Source: Stutzerimonas stutzeri (GTDB lineage: Bacteria; Pseudomonadota; Gammaproteobacteria; Pseudomonadales; Pseudomonadaceae). Taken from it: 64,000 nucleotides of DNA. The position numbers were made by a program, and so were the translations under genes. This document shows, in pieces, positions 37,881-46,705 of the stretch. Positions within the stretch are counted from its first letter, which is position 1; the number at the start of each line of letters is the position of its first letter. The DNA is taken from contig NZ_PPXG01000005.1 in assembly GCF_002909485.1 (NCBI RefSeq), positions 1 through 64,000 of the forward strand, read 5' to 3'. The notes beneath the pieces were generated by a model. It had not been told where the DNA came from, ran no database searches, and was given only the letters and a program-made list of their open reading frames with translations.

Positions 37881-40800
37881 ATGACCGACGCAACGCCCGC
37901 TATCGATACCCTGCTGAAGAATCTCGACCAGGCCCTGTTCGCTGATCGCCATCGTCTGCGCCGACAGCTGCATGAGCTGAGAAAGAAGCCGGACGAAGGC
38001 AAGCTGGCCCAATGGCTGGAACGTTTTCAGGCCTCCGTAGCCAAGGTCGAAGCTCGCCGGCAGAGTGTGCCGAGCATTCGCTACGACGATAGCCTGCCGA
38101 TCGCAGCCAAGCGCGACGAGATCAAGGCCGCGCTGGAAAAACACCAGGTGCTGGTGATCGCCGGTGAAACCGGCTCGGGCAAGACCACTCAGCTGCCGAA
38201 GATCTGCCTGGAAATCGGCCGTGGCGTGCATGGCCTGATCGGCCATACCCAACCGCGCCGTCTGGCCGCACGAAGCGTTGCCACCCGCGTGGCCGAGGAA
38301 ATCGGCACGCCGCTGGGTGAACTGGTGGGTTATCAGGTGCGCTTCGAGGATCAGAGCAAGGACAGCTCGCTGATCAAGCTGATGACCGACGGCATCCTGC
38401 TGGCCGAGACGCAGCACGACCGCTTCCTCGAGCGTTACGACACCATCATCGTCGACGAGGCCCACGAGCGTTCGCTGAACATCGACTTCCTGCTGGGCTT
38501 TCTCAAGACCCTGCTGCCGCGCCGGCCGGATCTGAACGTCATCATCACTTCGGCGACCATCGACCTGCAGCGCTTTTCGGAGCATTTCGACGGTGCGCCC
38601 ATCGTCGAGGTGTCCGGGCGTACTTACCCGGTGGATACCTGGTACCGGCCACTGGCGGCCGAGATCGACGAGGACGGCAATCGCGTCGAGGACGACCTTA
38701 CCGTCGACCAGGGCATCCTCGCGGCGCTGGACGAAATTACGGCCCACGAACACAGCATCGGCAAGCGCCCCGGCGATGTGCTGGTGTTCCTGCCCGGCGA
38801 ACGCGAAATTCGCGACGCGGCCGAGGTGCTGCGCAAGGCCAACTTGAAGTTCACCGAGGTGCTGCCGCTGTATGCGCGGCTGACGCCGGCCGAGCAGCAG
38901 AAAATCTTCCAGCCGCGACCGGGGCGCAAGATCGTGCTGGCCACCAACGTTGCGGAAACCTCGCTGACCGTACCGGGCATCCGCTACGTGATCGACTCCG
39001 GCACTGCGCGCATCAGCCGTTACAGTTACCGCGCCAAGGTCCAGCGCCTGCCGATCGAGGCGGTGTCCCAGGCCAGCGCCAACCAGCGCAAGGGCCGTTG
39101 CGGGCGGGTCGAGCCGGGTATCTGCATTCGGCTTTACAGCGAGGAGGATTTTCTAGGCCGGCCGGAATTCACCGATCCGGAAATCCTGCGCACCAACCTC
39201 GCCGCGGTGATCCTGCAGATGCTGCATCTGCGCTTGGGTGACATTCAGGATTTCCCCTTTATCGAGTCACCGGATGGCAAGGCTATCAGCGATGGCTTCA
39301 ACCTGTTGCTGGAGCTCTCGGCGGTCAACCGCGAGAACCAACTGACCCCGCTGGGCCGTCAGCTGGCGCGGCTGCCTATCGACCCGCGGCTGGGGCGCAT
39401 GCTGCTTGAAGCTGCTCAGCAGGGAGGTCTCGCTGAAGTGCTGATCGTCGCCAGTGCGCTCTCGGTGCAGGATGTGCGTGAGCGCCCGGCCGACCGTCAG
39501 CAGGCGGCCGACCAGGCTCATGCGCAATGGAAAGACCCGGATTCGGACTTCGCCGCGTTGATCAACCTGTGGCGGGGCTTCGAGGAGCAACGCCAGGCGC
39601 TGGGCTCCGGTGCGCTGCGTACCTGGTGCCGGAAGAACTTCCTCAACTACCTGCGTCTGCGCGAGTGGCGTGACGCGCATCGCCAGCTGACGCTGATTGC
39701 CCGTGAACTCAGGCTTGGTACGCCCAAGACGGTGGATGGCTCCGGCCATCCACCCTATGCCCAATCCGGCTCCCGTAGCGTGGAAGACGGCGAAGCCTCT
39801 TCCACGCGTCCGGCCGGTGCCAGCACCCAACCTGCCCCGACCACCGACACCAAGGTCAACGTCATCCTCCGCCAGCAGGCCGAAGCCAGCGAGGCGGCGC
39901 AGAAGGCCAAGGGCTACGCTGCCGTGCACAAGGCAATCCTCGCCGGCCTGCTCAGCCAGGTCGGCCACAAGACCGAAGAAGGCGATTTTCTCGGCGCGCG
40001 CCAGCGGCGCTTCTGGGTGCATCCATCCAGCGTGATCGGCCGCAAGAAACCCAACTGGCTGATGGCCGCCGAGCTGGTGGAAACCACCAAGCTGTTCGCG
40101 CGCATGGTCGCCAAGATCGAGCCCGACTGGATCGAGCCGCTCGCCGGGCATCTGATCAAGAAGAACCACTTCGAGCCGCACTGGGAGAAGAAGCGCGGCC
40201 AGGTGGTGGCCTACGAGCAGGTGACGCTCTACGGAATGATCGTCGTTGGCCGCCGGCCGGTGCATTACGGCCCTATCGACCCGCCTGCGGCGCGAGCGCT
40301 ATTCATTCGTGAAGGGCTGGTGCGCGGGGAGATGCACAGCCGCGCTCGTGCGCTTAGCGTCAATCGTGACCTGCTTGAACGGCTCGATGAACTGGAAGCC
40401 AAGGCCCGTCGCCGCGACATTCTCGCCGACGAGGAAACACTGTTCGACTACTACGACGCGCGCGTGCCGCAGGACATCTACCAGACCGCCAGTTTCGAGA
40501 GCTGGTATAAGCGCGAGAGCGCGAAAGACCCGCAGCTGCTGGTCATGCGCGAGGAAGACGTGCTCGCCCGCGAGGCCAGCGAAGTCACCGCCGCGCAGTA
40601 CCCGGATTACCTGAACATCGGCGAGCTGCAGTTGCCGCTGGAATACCATTTCGAACCCAATCACCCGCGCGATGGCGTGACCTTGCGCGTGCCGGCGCCG
40701 CTGCTGCCGCAGTTGCGCAGCGAGCGGCTCGACTGGCTGGTGCCGGGGCTGCTGGAAGTCAAGGCGGTGGCGCTGGTGCGCAACCTGCCCAAGGCGCTGC

Positions 40801-41966
40801 GCAAGAACTTCGTGCCGGTGCCTGATTTCGTCGGTGCGGCGCTCGCAAAGATCAGCTTCGGTGAACGTTCGCTGCCCGAGGCGTTGGGGCGCGAACTGCT
40901 GCGCATGACCGGTGCGCGGGTGTCGGAGGAGGCTTGGACCGAGGCGGCAGCCGGCCTGGAAAACCATCTGAAGATGAATATCGAAGTGGTCGACGCCCGC
41001 GGCAAGATCCTTGGCGAAGGGCGCGATCTGGCTGAACTGACTGCGCGCTTTGCCGAAGCCAGCCAGGCTGCACTGGCGCCGCCGCAGCAGAAGGCCGAGC
41101 AGAAGCCGGTCGAGGCCAAGGACTTTGCCCAGGTCGCGGAAAAGGCCCAGGCGAAAATGGCCGGGCTGTCGATGACGGTCTACCCGGCGCTGGTGGAGGA
41201 GGCTGGGGTTGTCAAGGAAGGGCGCTTCCCGACCCAGGCCGAGGCCGAGTGGCAACATCGCCGCGCGCTGCAGCGCCTGTTGCTGCAGCAGCTGGCGGAG
41301 CCGGCCAAATACCTGCGCAACAAGCTGCCGGGGCTCACTGAGCTAGGTCTGCTCTACCGCGACATGGGCAAGGTCGATGGGCTGGTCGAGGACATCCTCC
41401 TGGCGAGCCTGGGCAGCTGCATCCTCGATGGCGAAGTCCAGTTGCCGCGTGATGGCGCCGCGCTGGCGTCGCTAGCTGAGCGCAAGCGCGGCGACTGGAC
41501 CGCGCATGCCGAGCGCCTGGCACGTCTGACACTGGAAATCCTCAAGCACTGGCACGGCCTGCAGAAGCGCTTCAAGGGCAAGATCGACCTGGCTCAGGCC
41601 GTGGCGCTCAACGACATCAAGGCGCAGCTGGGTAATCTGGTCTATCCGGGCTTCGTCCGCGAAACGCCTGCCGAGTGGCTGAAGGAATACCCGCGCTACC
41701 TCAGGGCCATCGAGCAACGCTTCGAGAAGATCGGTGCGCAGCTGCAGCGTGATCGCGTCTGGTCCGGAGAGCTGGCCGGCTACTGGGAGCAGTACCAGGC
41801 GCGCCTGAAGAAGCACTCGCAGGAAGGCAAGCGCGATGCCGAGCTGGCGCTGTATCGCTGGATGCTCGAGGAATATCGCGTCTCGCTCTGGGCGCAGCAG
41901 TTGGGCACGAAGATGGCCGTCTCCGACAAGCGTCTGAACAAGCAGTGGAGCCAGGTCGAGCCCTGA
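37881..41966 (+). CDS. hrpA: ATP-dependent RNA helicase HrpA
   Basis: This 1361-residue DEAH-box helicase has Walker A GETGSGKT (95-102), DEAH in VDEAHERSLN, motif VI QRKGRCGRVEPG and the C-terminal OB and DUF3418 regions. In E. coli HrpA resolves stalled ribosomes and acts on some fimbrial mRNAs. The frame is intact. A low-complexity stretch at about residues 612-660 (VDGSGHPPYAQSGSRSVEDG then TRPAGASTQPAP) is absent from E. coli HrpA, where the linker is only a few residues; its DNA is a palindromic intergenic-type repeat (39731-39807). Confidence 0.95.
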   Translation: MTDATPAIDTLLKNLDQALFADRHRLRRQLHELRKKPDEGKLAQWLERFQASVAKVEARRQSVPSIRYDDSLPIAAKRDEIKAALEKHQVLVIAGETGSGKTTQLPKICLEIGRGVHGLIGHTQPRRLAARSVATRVAEEIGTPLGELVGYQVRFEDQSKDSSLIKLMTDGILLAETQHDRFLERYDTIIVDEAHERSLNIDFLLGFLKTLLPRRPDLNVIITSATIDLQRFSEHFDGAPIVEVSGRTYPVDTWYRPLAAEIDEDGNRVEDDLTVDQGILAALDEITAHEHSIGKRPGDVLVFLPGEREIRDAAEVLRKANLKFTEVLPLYARLTPAEQQKIFQPRPGRKIVLATNVAETSLTVPGIRYVIDSGTARISRYSYRAKVQRLPIEAVSQASANQRKGRCGRVEPGICIRLYSEEDFLGRPEFTDPEILRTNLAAVILQMLHLRLGDIQDFPFIESPDGKAISDGFNLLLELSAVNRENQLTPLGRQLARLPIDPRLGRMLLEAAQQGGLAEVLIVASALSVQDVRERPADRQQAADQAHAQWKDPDSDFAALINLWRGFEEQRQALGSGALRTWCRKNFLNYLRLREWRDAHRQLTLIARELRLGTPKTVDGSGHPPYAQSGSRSVEDGEASSTRPAGASTQPAPTTDTKVNVILRQQAEASEAAQKAKGYAAVHKAILAGLLSQVGHKTEEGDFLGARQRRFWVHPSSVIGRKKPNWLMAAELVETTKLFARMVAKIEPDWIEPLAGHLIKKNHFEPHWEKKRGQVVAYEQVTLYGMIVVGRRPVHYGPIDPPAARALFIREGLVRGEMHSRARALSVNRDLLERLDELEAKARRRDILADEETLFDYYDARVPQDIYQTASFESWYKRESAKDPQLLVMREEDVLAREASEVTAAQYPDYLNIGELQLPLEYHFEPNHPRDGVTLRVPAPLLPQLRSERLDWLVPGLLEVKAVALVRNLPKALRKNFVPVPDFVGAALAKISFGERSLPEALGRELLRMTGARVSEEAWTEAAAGLENHLKMNIEVVDARGKILGEGRDLAELTARFAEASQAALAPPQQKAEQKPVEAKDFAQVAEKAQAKMAGLSMTVYPALVEEAGVVKEGRFPTQAEAEWQHRRALQRLLLQQLAEPAKYLRNKLPGLTELGLLYRDMGKVDGLVEDILLASLGSCILDGEVQLPRDGAALASLAERKRGDWTAHAERLARLTLEILKHWHGLQKRFKGKIDLAQAVALNDIKAQLGNLVYPGFVRETPAEWLKEYPRYLRAIEQRFEKIGAQLQRDRVWSGELAGYWEQYQARLKKHSQEGKRDAELALYRWMLEEYRVSLWAQQLGTKMAVSDKRLNKQWSQVEP
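39731..39807 (+). repeat. Palindromic intergenic-type repeat inside hrpA
   Basis: Two hairpins in tandem: GGTGGATGG / CCATCCACC (39731-39754, 6-base loop) and GCGTGGAAGA / TCTTCCACGC (39778-39807, 10-base loop). The second closely matches a hairpin in the intergenic space at 42953-42980, including the loop CGGCAAAGC. The repeat keeps the hrpA frame open. Confidence 0.75.
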
Positions 41967-42008
41967 TAGCGGCGCCTGGCGCACGGATCGTCAATTTGCA
42001 GGAAGCCC

Positions 42009-42902
42009 ATGGATATTCGGAACAGGCTGGCGGGCGTGGCTGGCTCGCTCGCAGCCTCGACACTCTTCGCCACGCTGTACTACTACACCTCGCTGCTCAA
42101 GCCGTTGACCGGCCAGCAGATCTACGGCTGGCGCATCCTGCTCACCGCGCCCTGCCTGGCATTACTGCTGCTCGCCATCGGGCGTTGGGGCGAAGTCCGG
42201 CAGATTCTGGTGCGCCTACCAGTAGAGCCGCGACTGTGGCTCGCTTTGCCGCTGTCCTCAGCGCTGGTCGGGCTGCAGCTCTGGCTGTTCATGTGGGCGC
42301 CGATCAATGGCCACGGGCTGGACGTCTCGCTTGGCTACTTCCTGCTGCCGCTGACCCTGGTACTTACCGGACGGCTGGTCTTCGGTGAGGCGATCAGTCG
42401 ATTGCAACGCCTGGCCTGTTTGCTGGCGGCTGTGGGCGTCGGCAACCAGCTGCTGCTGGCTTCGTCGCTGTCATGGCCGGTGCTGGCCGTAGCCCTCGGC
42501 TATCCCTGCTATTTTGTCCTGCGCCGGTGGGTAGGCACCGCCAGCCTCGGTGGCCTGTGGGTCGATCTGGTCATCAGTCTGCCGGTCGCCGCGCTGTTTG
42601 CCTTCTCCGACCGAGACACCCTGCAACAGCTCGCGGCGAGCCCGGCGCTGCTGCTTCTGATCATCGGCCTGGGTGCGCTCAGTGCGCTGGCTCTGGCGCT
42701 GATGATCGTCGCCAGCAAGCACTTGGATCTCGCACTGTTCGGCTTGCTCAGCTATGTCGAACCGGTGCTGCTGGTCGTCGTGGCGCTATTGCTCGGCGAG
42801 AGCATCACAGCGGACCAATGGCTGACCTATGCCGCTATCTGGGCTGCGATCGCTGTGCTGGTCTTCGAAGGGTTGCGGGCGCTGCGTAGAGGGCGAGGGT
42901 AG
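42009..42902 (+). CDS. rarD: EamA-family permease, RarD-like
   Basis: This 297-residue protein has about ten hydrophobic helices in two EamA repeats. The RarD branch features are clear: YYYTSLLKPLTGQQIYGWRIL near the start, WLFMWAPINGHGLDVSLGYFLLPL, and YVEPVLLVVVALLLGE near the end. RarD was linked to chloramphenicol sensitivity; the physiological substrate is unknown. AGGAAG precedes the ATG, 42 bases after hrpA, so read-through from hrpA is possible. Confidence 0.88.
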   Translation: MDIRNRLAGVAGSLAASTLFATLYYYTSLLKPLTGQQIYGWRILLTAPCLALLLLAIGRWGEVRQILVRLPVEPRLWLALPLSSALVGLQLWLFMWAPINGHGLDVSLGYFLLPLTLVLTGRLVFGEAISRLQRLACLLAAVGVGNQLLLASSLSWPVLAVALGYPCYFVLRRWVGTASLGGLWVDLVISLPVAALFAFSDRDTLQQLAASPALLLLIIGLGALSALALALMIVASKHLDLALFGLLSYVEPVLLVVVALLLGESITADQWLTYAAIWAAIAVLVFEGLRALRRGRG

Positions 42903-42952
42903 CGTTCGGACGCCCTTGATCCACACGTTGAAGTGGGGGCGTCGGCTGGTCT

Positions 42953-42980
42953 GGTGGAAAACGGCAAAGCATTTTCCACC
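42953..42980. repeat. Palindromic repeat downstream of rarD
   Basis: Perfect 9-bp arms GGTGGAAAA / TTTTCCACC enclose CGGCAAAGCA. It is the same repeat family as the hairpin at 39780-39805 in hrpA and sits between the convergent rarD and FHA genes. Confidence 0.7.
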
Positions 42981-43000
42981 GACTCAGGAGCAGCGAGCTG

Positions 43001-43858
43001 CTAGATCAACCGCTGCGCAATTAACCCAGCGGTGACGGCCAGCCCCAACGCACCGAGTAGCAAGGCCAGGCGCCAGCCCGATTTGCGCGGAGTCTCCAGT
43101 GCCGGCGTCGAGGTTGCCGGGGTCGTGGCGACGTGCAGAGGGTTCGGCGTGGCAGGGCGGGGCCGGGCGGCCTTGGACTGGGCAGCGACAGCGGCAGGCA
43201 GGTCAGCGGCGCGGACGAATACGGTGGCGTCCTCGTCGACGATTTCTGGTGCGCTGACCTTCGGCCCGATCACCAGCAGCGTGGTATTGCCCAGCTGTAC
43301 CTGATCACCCGGCTGCAGGACGGCAGTGGTGACTTTCTCGCGATTGACCATCAACCCGTTGGCTGAGGCCAGGTCTTTCACTTCCAGCACATCGCCCTTC
43401 AGATAGAACTCCGCGTGCCGTCGGGATAGCTCCGCATCGGCGAAGCAGAGCTCGCATTTGACCGAGCGGCCAAAGGTCATCGAGCCGGTGATGTGGTACT
43501 TGTGGCCTTGGTTTTCACCTTTCACAACCTGCAACAACCAGCGCGGGGCAACCGCGACCTTGGTACCGACCTTCGCTGGATCGGCGATTTCCAGCTCCAC
43601 TGCACCCAGCCGCACGCGGTCGCCAGAGCGAATCTGATAACGCTCGCCGACCTTTTCGTCATTGACATAGGTGCCACCTGGCGTGCCGAGGTCGGTCAGG
43701 TAATAGAAGCGGTTTTCGAGAAGCAGCTCCGCGTGGAAGGGTGAGATTCCGGCATCGGCGAGGACCAGCTTGTTGCTGCGGTCCGAGCCAAGGGTGAAGC
43801 GCTCATCGGCAAGCCAGACCGGGCTCTGGCGGTTGTCAACGAAGTGGATCCTGAGCAT
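43001..43858 (-). CDS. Protein with two FHA domains and a C-terminal membrane anchor
   Basis: This 285-residue protein has two forkhead-associated domains: the first at about 20-90 (LGSDRSNKLVL, then TPGGTYVNDEKV) and the second at about 125-195 (FGRSVKCELCF, LSRRHAEFYL, SANGLMVNREKV). A Pro/Ala/Thr linker leads to one membrane helix at about 262-282. FHA domains bind phosphothreonine, so it is a natural substrate or reader for the Ser/Thr kinase encoded just upstream, 66 bases away. It appears to be anchored by its tail with FHA domains in the cytosol. Confidence 0.9.
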   Translation of the reverse strand: MLRIHFVDNRQSPVWLADERFTLGSDRSNKLVLADAGISPFHAELLLENRFYYLTDLGTPGGTYVNDEKVGERYQIRSGDRVRLGAVELEIADPAKVGTKVAVAPRWLLQVVKGENQGHKYHITGSMTFGRSVKCELCFADAELSRRHAEFYLKGDVLEVKDLASANGLMVNREKVTTAVLQPGDQVQLGNTTLLVIGPKVSAPEIVDEDATVFVRAADLPAAVAAQSKAARPRPATPNPLHVATTPATSTPALETPRKSGWRLALLLGALGLAVTAGLIAQRLI

Positions 43859-43924
43859 GTCGGTATACCTTGAGAGGGGTGGTCTGATCGATGAGCCAGG
43901 GCTGGACGGATCAAGCCGTGAGTG

Positions 43925-45469
43925 TTAGTTGAAAATTCGATTCCACAGGCGCTTAACGGGGTTTGCCGGCGCCTGGGAGGTTTGCGTGGTAGCCGGTGCG
44001 GCGCGCGAGGTGCTGGCGGCGGCGCGCGGCGCAGGCCTTGGTGCACGTGCCTTGGCAGCTCGCTGGGCGTGGGCATCGTGTAGCGCGAGCAGGGGCGTGT
44101 AATCCGGCGATGCTTCCAGCCCCTGCTGGATGTATTCCTGCGCCAGCGCGTATTCGCGTCTGCTGTACGCCGCTTCGGCGAGTTCGACATAGCGCTCGCT
44201 GACCCGCGCCAGCCCATCGCGCGCCACTTCGTTCTCCGGCAGCCAGCCCAATACCTGCTGGTAGTAGTGCACGGCGCTGTCTTCGGCCGGCTGCAGCAGT
44301 TGATCGTCTGCCAGGCGTTGTGCGGCCAGCTCCAGGGCGACGGCAATGCGCGCATCGAGGACGCGCCGTAGGCCATCGAGGGCCTCTGCATTATCCGAGT
44401 CCAGGCGCAGGGCCTGGCGATAGTAGTAATCGGCGTTGTCGAACGCCGGTGTCATCAACTGGCCGTCAGTCAAGCGCGCCTCGGCGTGGCTGAGATAGTC
44501 GCTGATACGGCTGTATTGAACCCACTGATATCCACCGGCACCTAGCGCGGCTACCGCTACGACCAGCGCTGCGCTGATCCCCGCCCAGCGGCCGAACCCG
44601 CGACGTCTACGACGGCGCCTGATCTGAGGTTCGATGAATACAGCCGGCGCAATGCGGGTCTGGTCCATGTCCGGCTCGGTGAGCGTGTCGATGGCTGCCA
44701 ATAGCTCGCGGCAACTGCTGAAGCGATCGCCCGGCTGCTTGGCCAGCATGCGATCGAGCAGCGGTTGGTAGGCCGCCAGCGCTGGAGGCAGCTGGGGTGC
44801 GGGCATCTGTAGATGGTTGAGCACCGTTTGCGGATAGCTGCTGGCGCGGAACGGGTTGGTCCCGGTGAGCATCTCGGCGAGGATCACCCCGAGGCTGTAG
44901 ATATCGCTGCGCGCGTCCAGCGGTTGGCACTGGGCCTGCTCCGGACTGCTGTAAGCAGGACTGCCGACCGCGATGCCGAAGTGGGTGAGTTCGTTATCCA
45001 GCTCGACCGCTTTGGCAACGCCGAAGTCGGTGAGTACAACGCTGCCGTCGTCACGGAAGAGGATATTGGCCGGCTTGACGTCGCGATGAACCAGCCCGCC
45101 ATCGTGCACGACTGCCAGGCCGCCAGCCAGTTGCCGGATGATGTCCAGTGCGCGCGAGGGGGAGAAGACGATGCCGCGATGCTGCGCGAGGTCGCCACCG
45201 CCGATGTACTCCATTGCCAGGTAGTGCCGGCCATCGGCGATCTTGCCGATGTCATGGATGGTGATGATGGCCGGGTGGCGCAGTGAGGCGACGATATGGC
45301 CTTCCTGGATGAAACGCTCGGTGAACGCCGCATCCTCTGTTCGCAACAGCACCTTGACCGCCACCTCGCGATCCAGCGATAGCTGCGTGGCCAGGTACAC
45401 CTCAGCCATTCCGCCTTTTCCGAGCCGCTTGTGCAGGCGATAGCCCGGTATTTCCAGCATCCGATGCAT
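43925..45469 (-). CDS. Membrane Ser/Thr protein kinase with TPR-like outer domain
   Basis: This 514-residue protein is a Hanks-type kinase: Gly loop GKGGMAEVY, Lys39, catalytic Asp130 in HRDVKPAN, Asp148 in DFG and SPEQA in the activation segment. A run of arginines (284-290) precedes one membrane helix at about 295-314. The outer part (about 325-470) has repeated helical units with YYYRQAL and YYQQVLG, resembling TPR repeats, then an Ala/Pro/Thr tail ending PVKRLWNRIF. It lies 18 bases after the phosphatase gene. It resembles PpkA-type kinases, but no type VI secretion genes are near. Confidence 0.92.
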   Translation of the reverse strand: MHRMLEIPGYRLHKRLGKGGMAEVYLATQLSLDREVAVKVLLRTEDAAFTERFIQEGHIVASLRHPAIITIHDIGKIADGRHYLAMEYIGGGDLAQHRGIVFSPSRALDIIRQLAGGLAVVHDGGLVHRDVKPANILFRDDGSVVLTDFGVAKAVELDNELTHFGIAVGSPAYSSPEQAQCQPLDARSDIYSLGVILAEMLTGTNPFRASSYPQTVLNHLQMPAPQLPPALAAYQPLLDRMLAKQPGDRFSSCRELLAAIDTLTEPDMDQTRIAPAVFIEPQIRRRRRRRGFGRWAGISAALVVAVAALGAGGYQWVQYSRISDYLSHAEARLTDGQLMTPAFDNADYYYRQALRLDSDNAEALDGLRRVLDARIAVALELAAQRLADDQLLQPAEDSAVHYYQQVLGWLPENEVARDGLARVSERYVELAEAAYSRREYALAQEYIQQGLEASPDYTPLLALHDAHAQRAAKARAPRPAPRAAASTSRAAPATTQTSQAPANPVKRLWNRIFN

Positions 45470-45487
45470 TGTGAAAACTCGTGCTTG

Positions 45488-46264
45488 CTACGACTTGAGG
45501 GGTTTTAACAGCATGTTGATGAAGCGACGGCCGCGGGACTCGGCCATAGGGGGGGCAGCGGTGCGGCCGATTACGATGCAGGAAATGTTGTCGCGTCCGC
45601 CATGTCGATTGGCTTGGTCGATCAACTGCTCCACCAGGTTTTCGAGCGTATCGGCAAATGTGCAGCAGGCATGGATCTGCGCGTCGGTCAGCTCGTTGGT
45701 CAGGCCATCACTACACAGCAGAAGCAGTTCGCCGGCCTTGAGTGTTCCCCTGCCGGTACCCACTTCCAGGGGCACCTCGCGCCCCAGGCAGCGCAGGATG
45801 ATGCTGCGCCAGGCGTGGCTTTGAGCGTCGACGGGCTTCAACTCGCCGGCGTCGATCATCATCTGCACCCAGCTGTGGTCTCGAGTCAGCTGTTCGATGC
45901 CGTTTGAGGTAACCAGATACGCTCGGCTATCACCGACCCAGGTGAGCTCGAAGTCGGCGCCATGGAAATGCGCAGCCACTAGCGTGGTTCCCATGCCATC
46001 GTCTACGGCTGCTTCCAGTACCGCCTGGTTCGCCTGCTGGACCGCTGCCTGCAGCAGTTCGCCGCTTTCGATCGCCTGCTGCAACGCTGCGAGCGCCAGG
46101 TTGCTCGCGACCTCGCCGCACTGGTGTCCTCCCATGCCGTCAGCTATCGCCCAAAGCCCCTGTGCGGGCGAGCAGAGCAGGGCGTCTTCATTATGGCTAC
46201 GCTTCCGGCCAGGCGAGCTTTGCCCAGCGTAATCCAGCAATGAGTCAGAGAGGGTAGGTTGCAT
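45488..46264 (-). CDS. PP2C-family Ser/Thr phosphatase
   Basis: This 258-residue metal-dependent phosphatase has the PP2C acid motifs RSHNEDALL, ADGMGGHQCGE, GMGTTLVAA, VGDSRAYL, CSDGLTNEL and GGRDNISCIV. It should reverse the action of the kinase encoded next. ATG 46264 gives the standard length; a GTG ten codons upstream is possible. It is the first gene of the phosphatase-kinase-FHA operon, similar to Stp/PppA partners in other systems. Confidence 0.9.
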   Translation of the reverse strand: MQPTLSDSLLDYAGQSSPGRKRSHNEDALLCSPAQGLWAIADGMGGHQCGEVASNLALAALQQAIESGELLQAAVQQANQAVLEAAVDDGMGTTLVAAHFHGADFELTWVGDSRAYLVTSNGIEQLTRDHSWVQMMIDAGELKPVDAQSHAWRSIILRCLGREVPLEVGTGRGTLKAGELLLLCSDGLTNELTDAQIHACCTFADTLENLVEQLIDQANRHGGRDNISCIVIGRTAAPPMAESRGRRFINMLLKPLKS

Positions 46265-46705
46265 GCGAGGGCCCGGTCCTTGTTCCTGCGGCACGACATC
46301 GAGCGAGCATGATGCGTTGGGCTTGTGTGCCTGTCATCGACCGGGAGGGGAGGAAGCGCAAAACTGTTAACTCGTGCAAAGCGGACAGATTTATTTTGCC
46401 GCTTGGCGATCATGTGGCTGGTATGGCATCGACATCGTGCGTGCGTTGCTGCTGACGGTCAGCGATGTTTTGCGGCGGAAGGGCGGTAGCGACGGAGGAG
46501 GCTTTTATTGCCTGACGACGTTATAACGGCTTTTTGATCCGGCTTTTTTGAACAACCAGCAAGCTTCACTCTGTGAGAAATATAAGTTGGTAATGCACGT
46601 TAATTTTCCCGCCACGCATCTGGGTTCCCTGTAGTCTCACATTCCGCTCCTCACTGATAAATGCGTCGCCGCTTTACCCATCTATTTCAGTAACGAGGAG
46701 CGAAC
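46265..46705. other. 441-base divergent intergenic region
   Basis: No gene is evident. It must hold the promoters of the phosphatase operon (minus) and the sensor kinase (plus). It is AT-richer than its surroundings from about 46500 on. A short palindrome CGTTATAACG is at 46519-46528, followed by two direct copies of CGGCTTTTT within 25 bases. I cannot assign an operator. Confidence 0.4.

Noticed and set aside
43001-46264. Type VI secretion cluster
   Set aside because: PpkA/PppA/Fha-like genes are present, but no tss, hcp or vgrG genes occur in the window.
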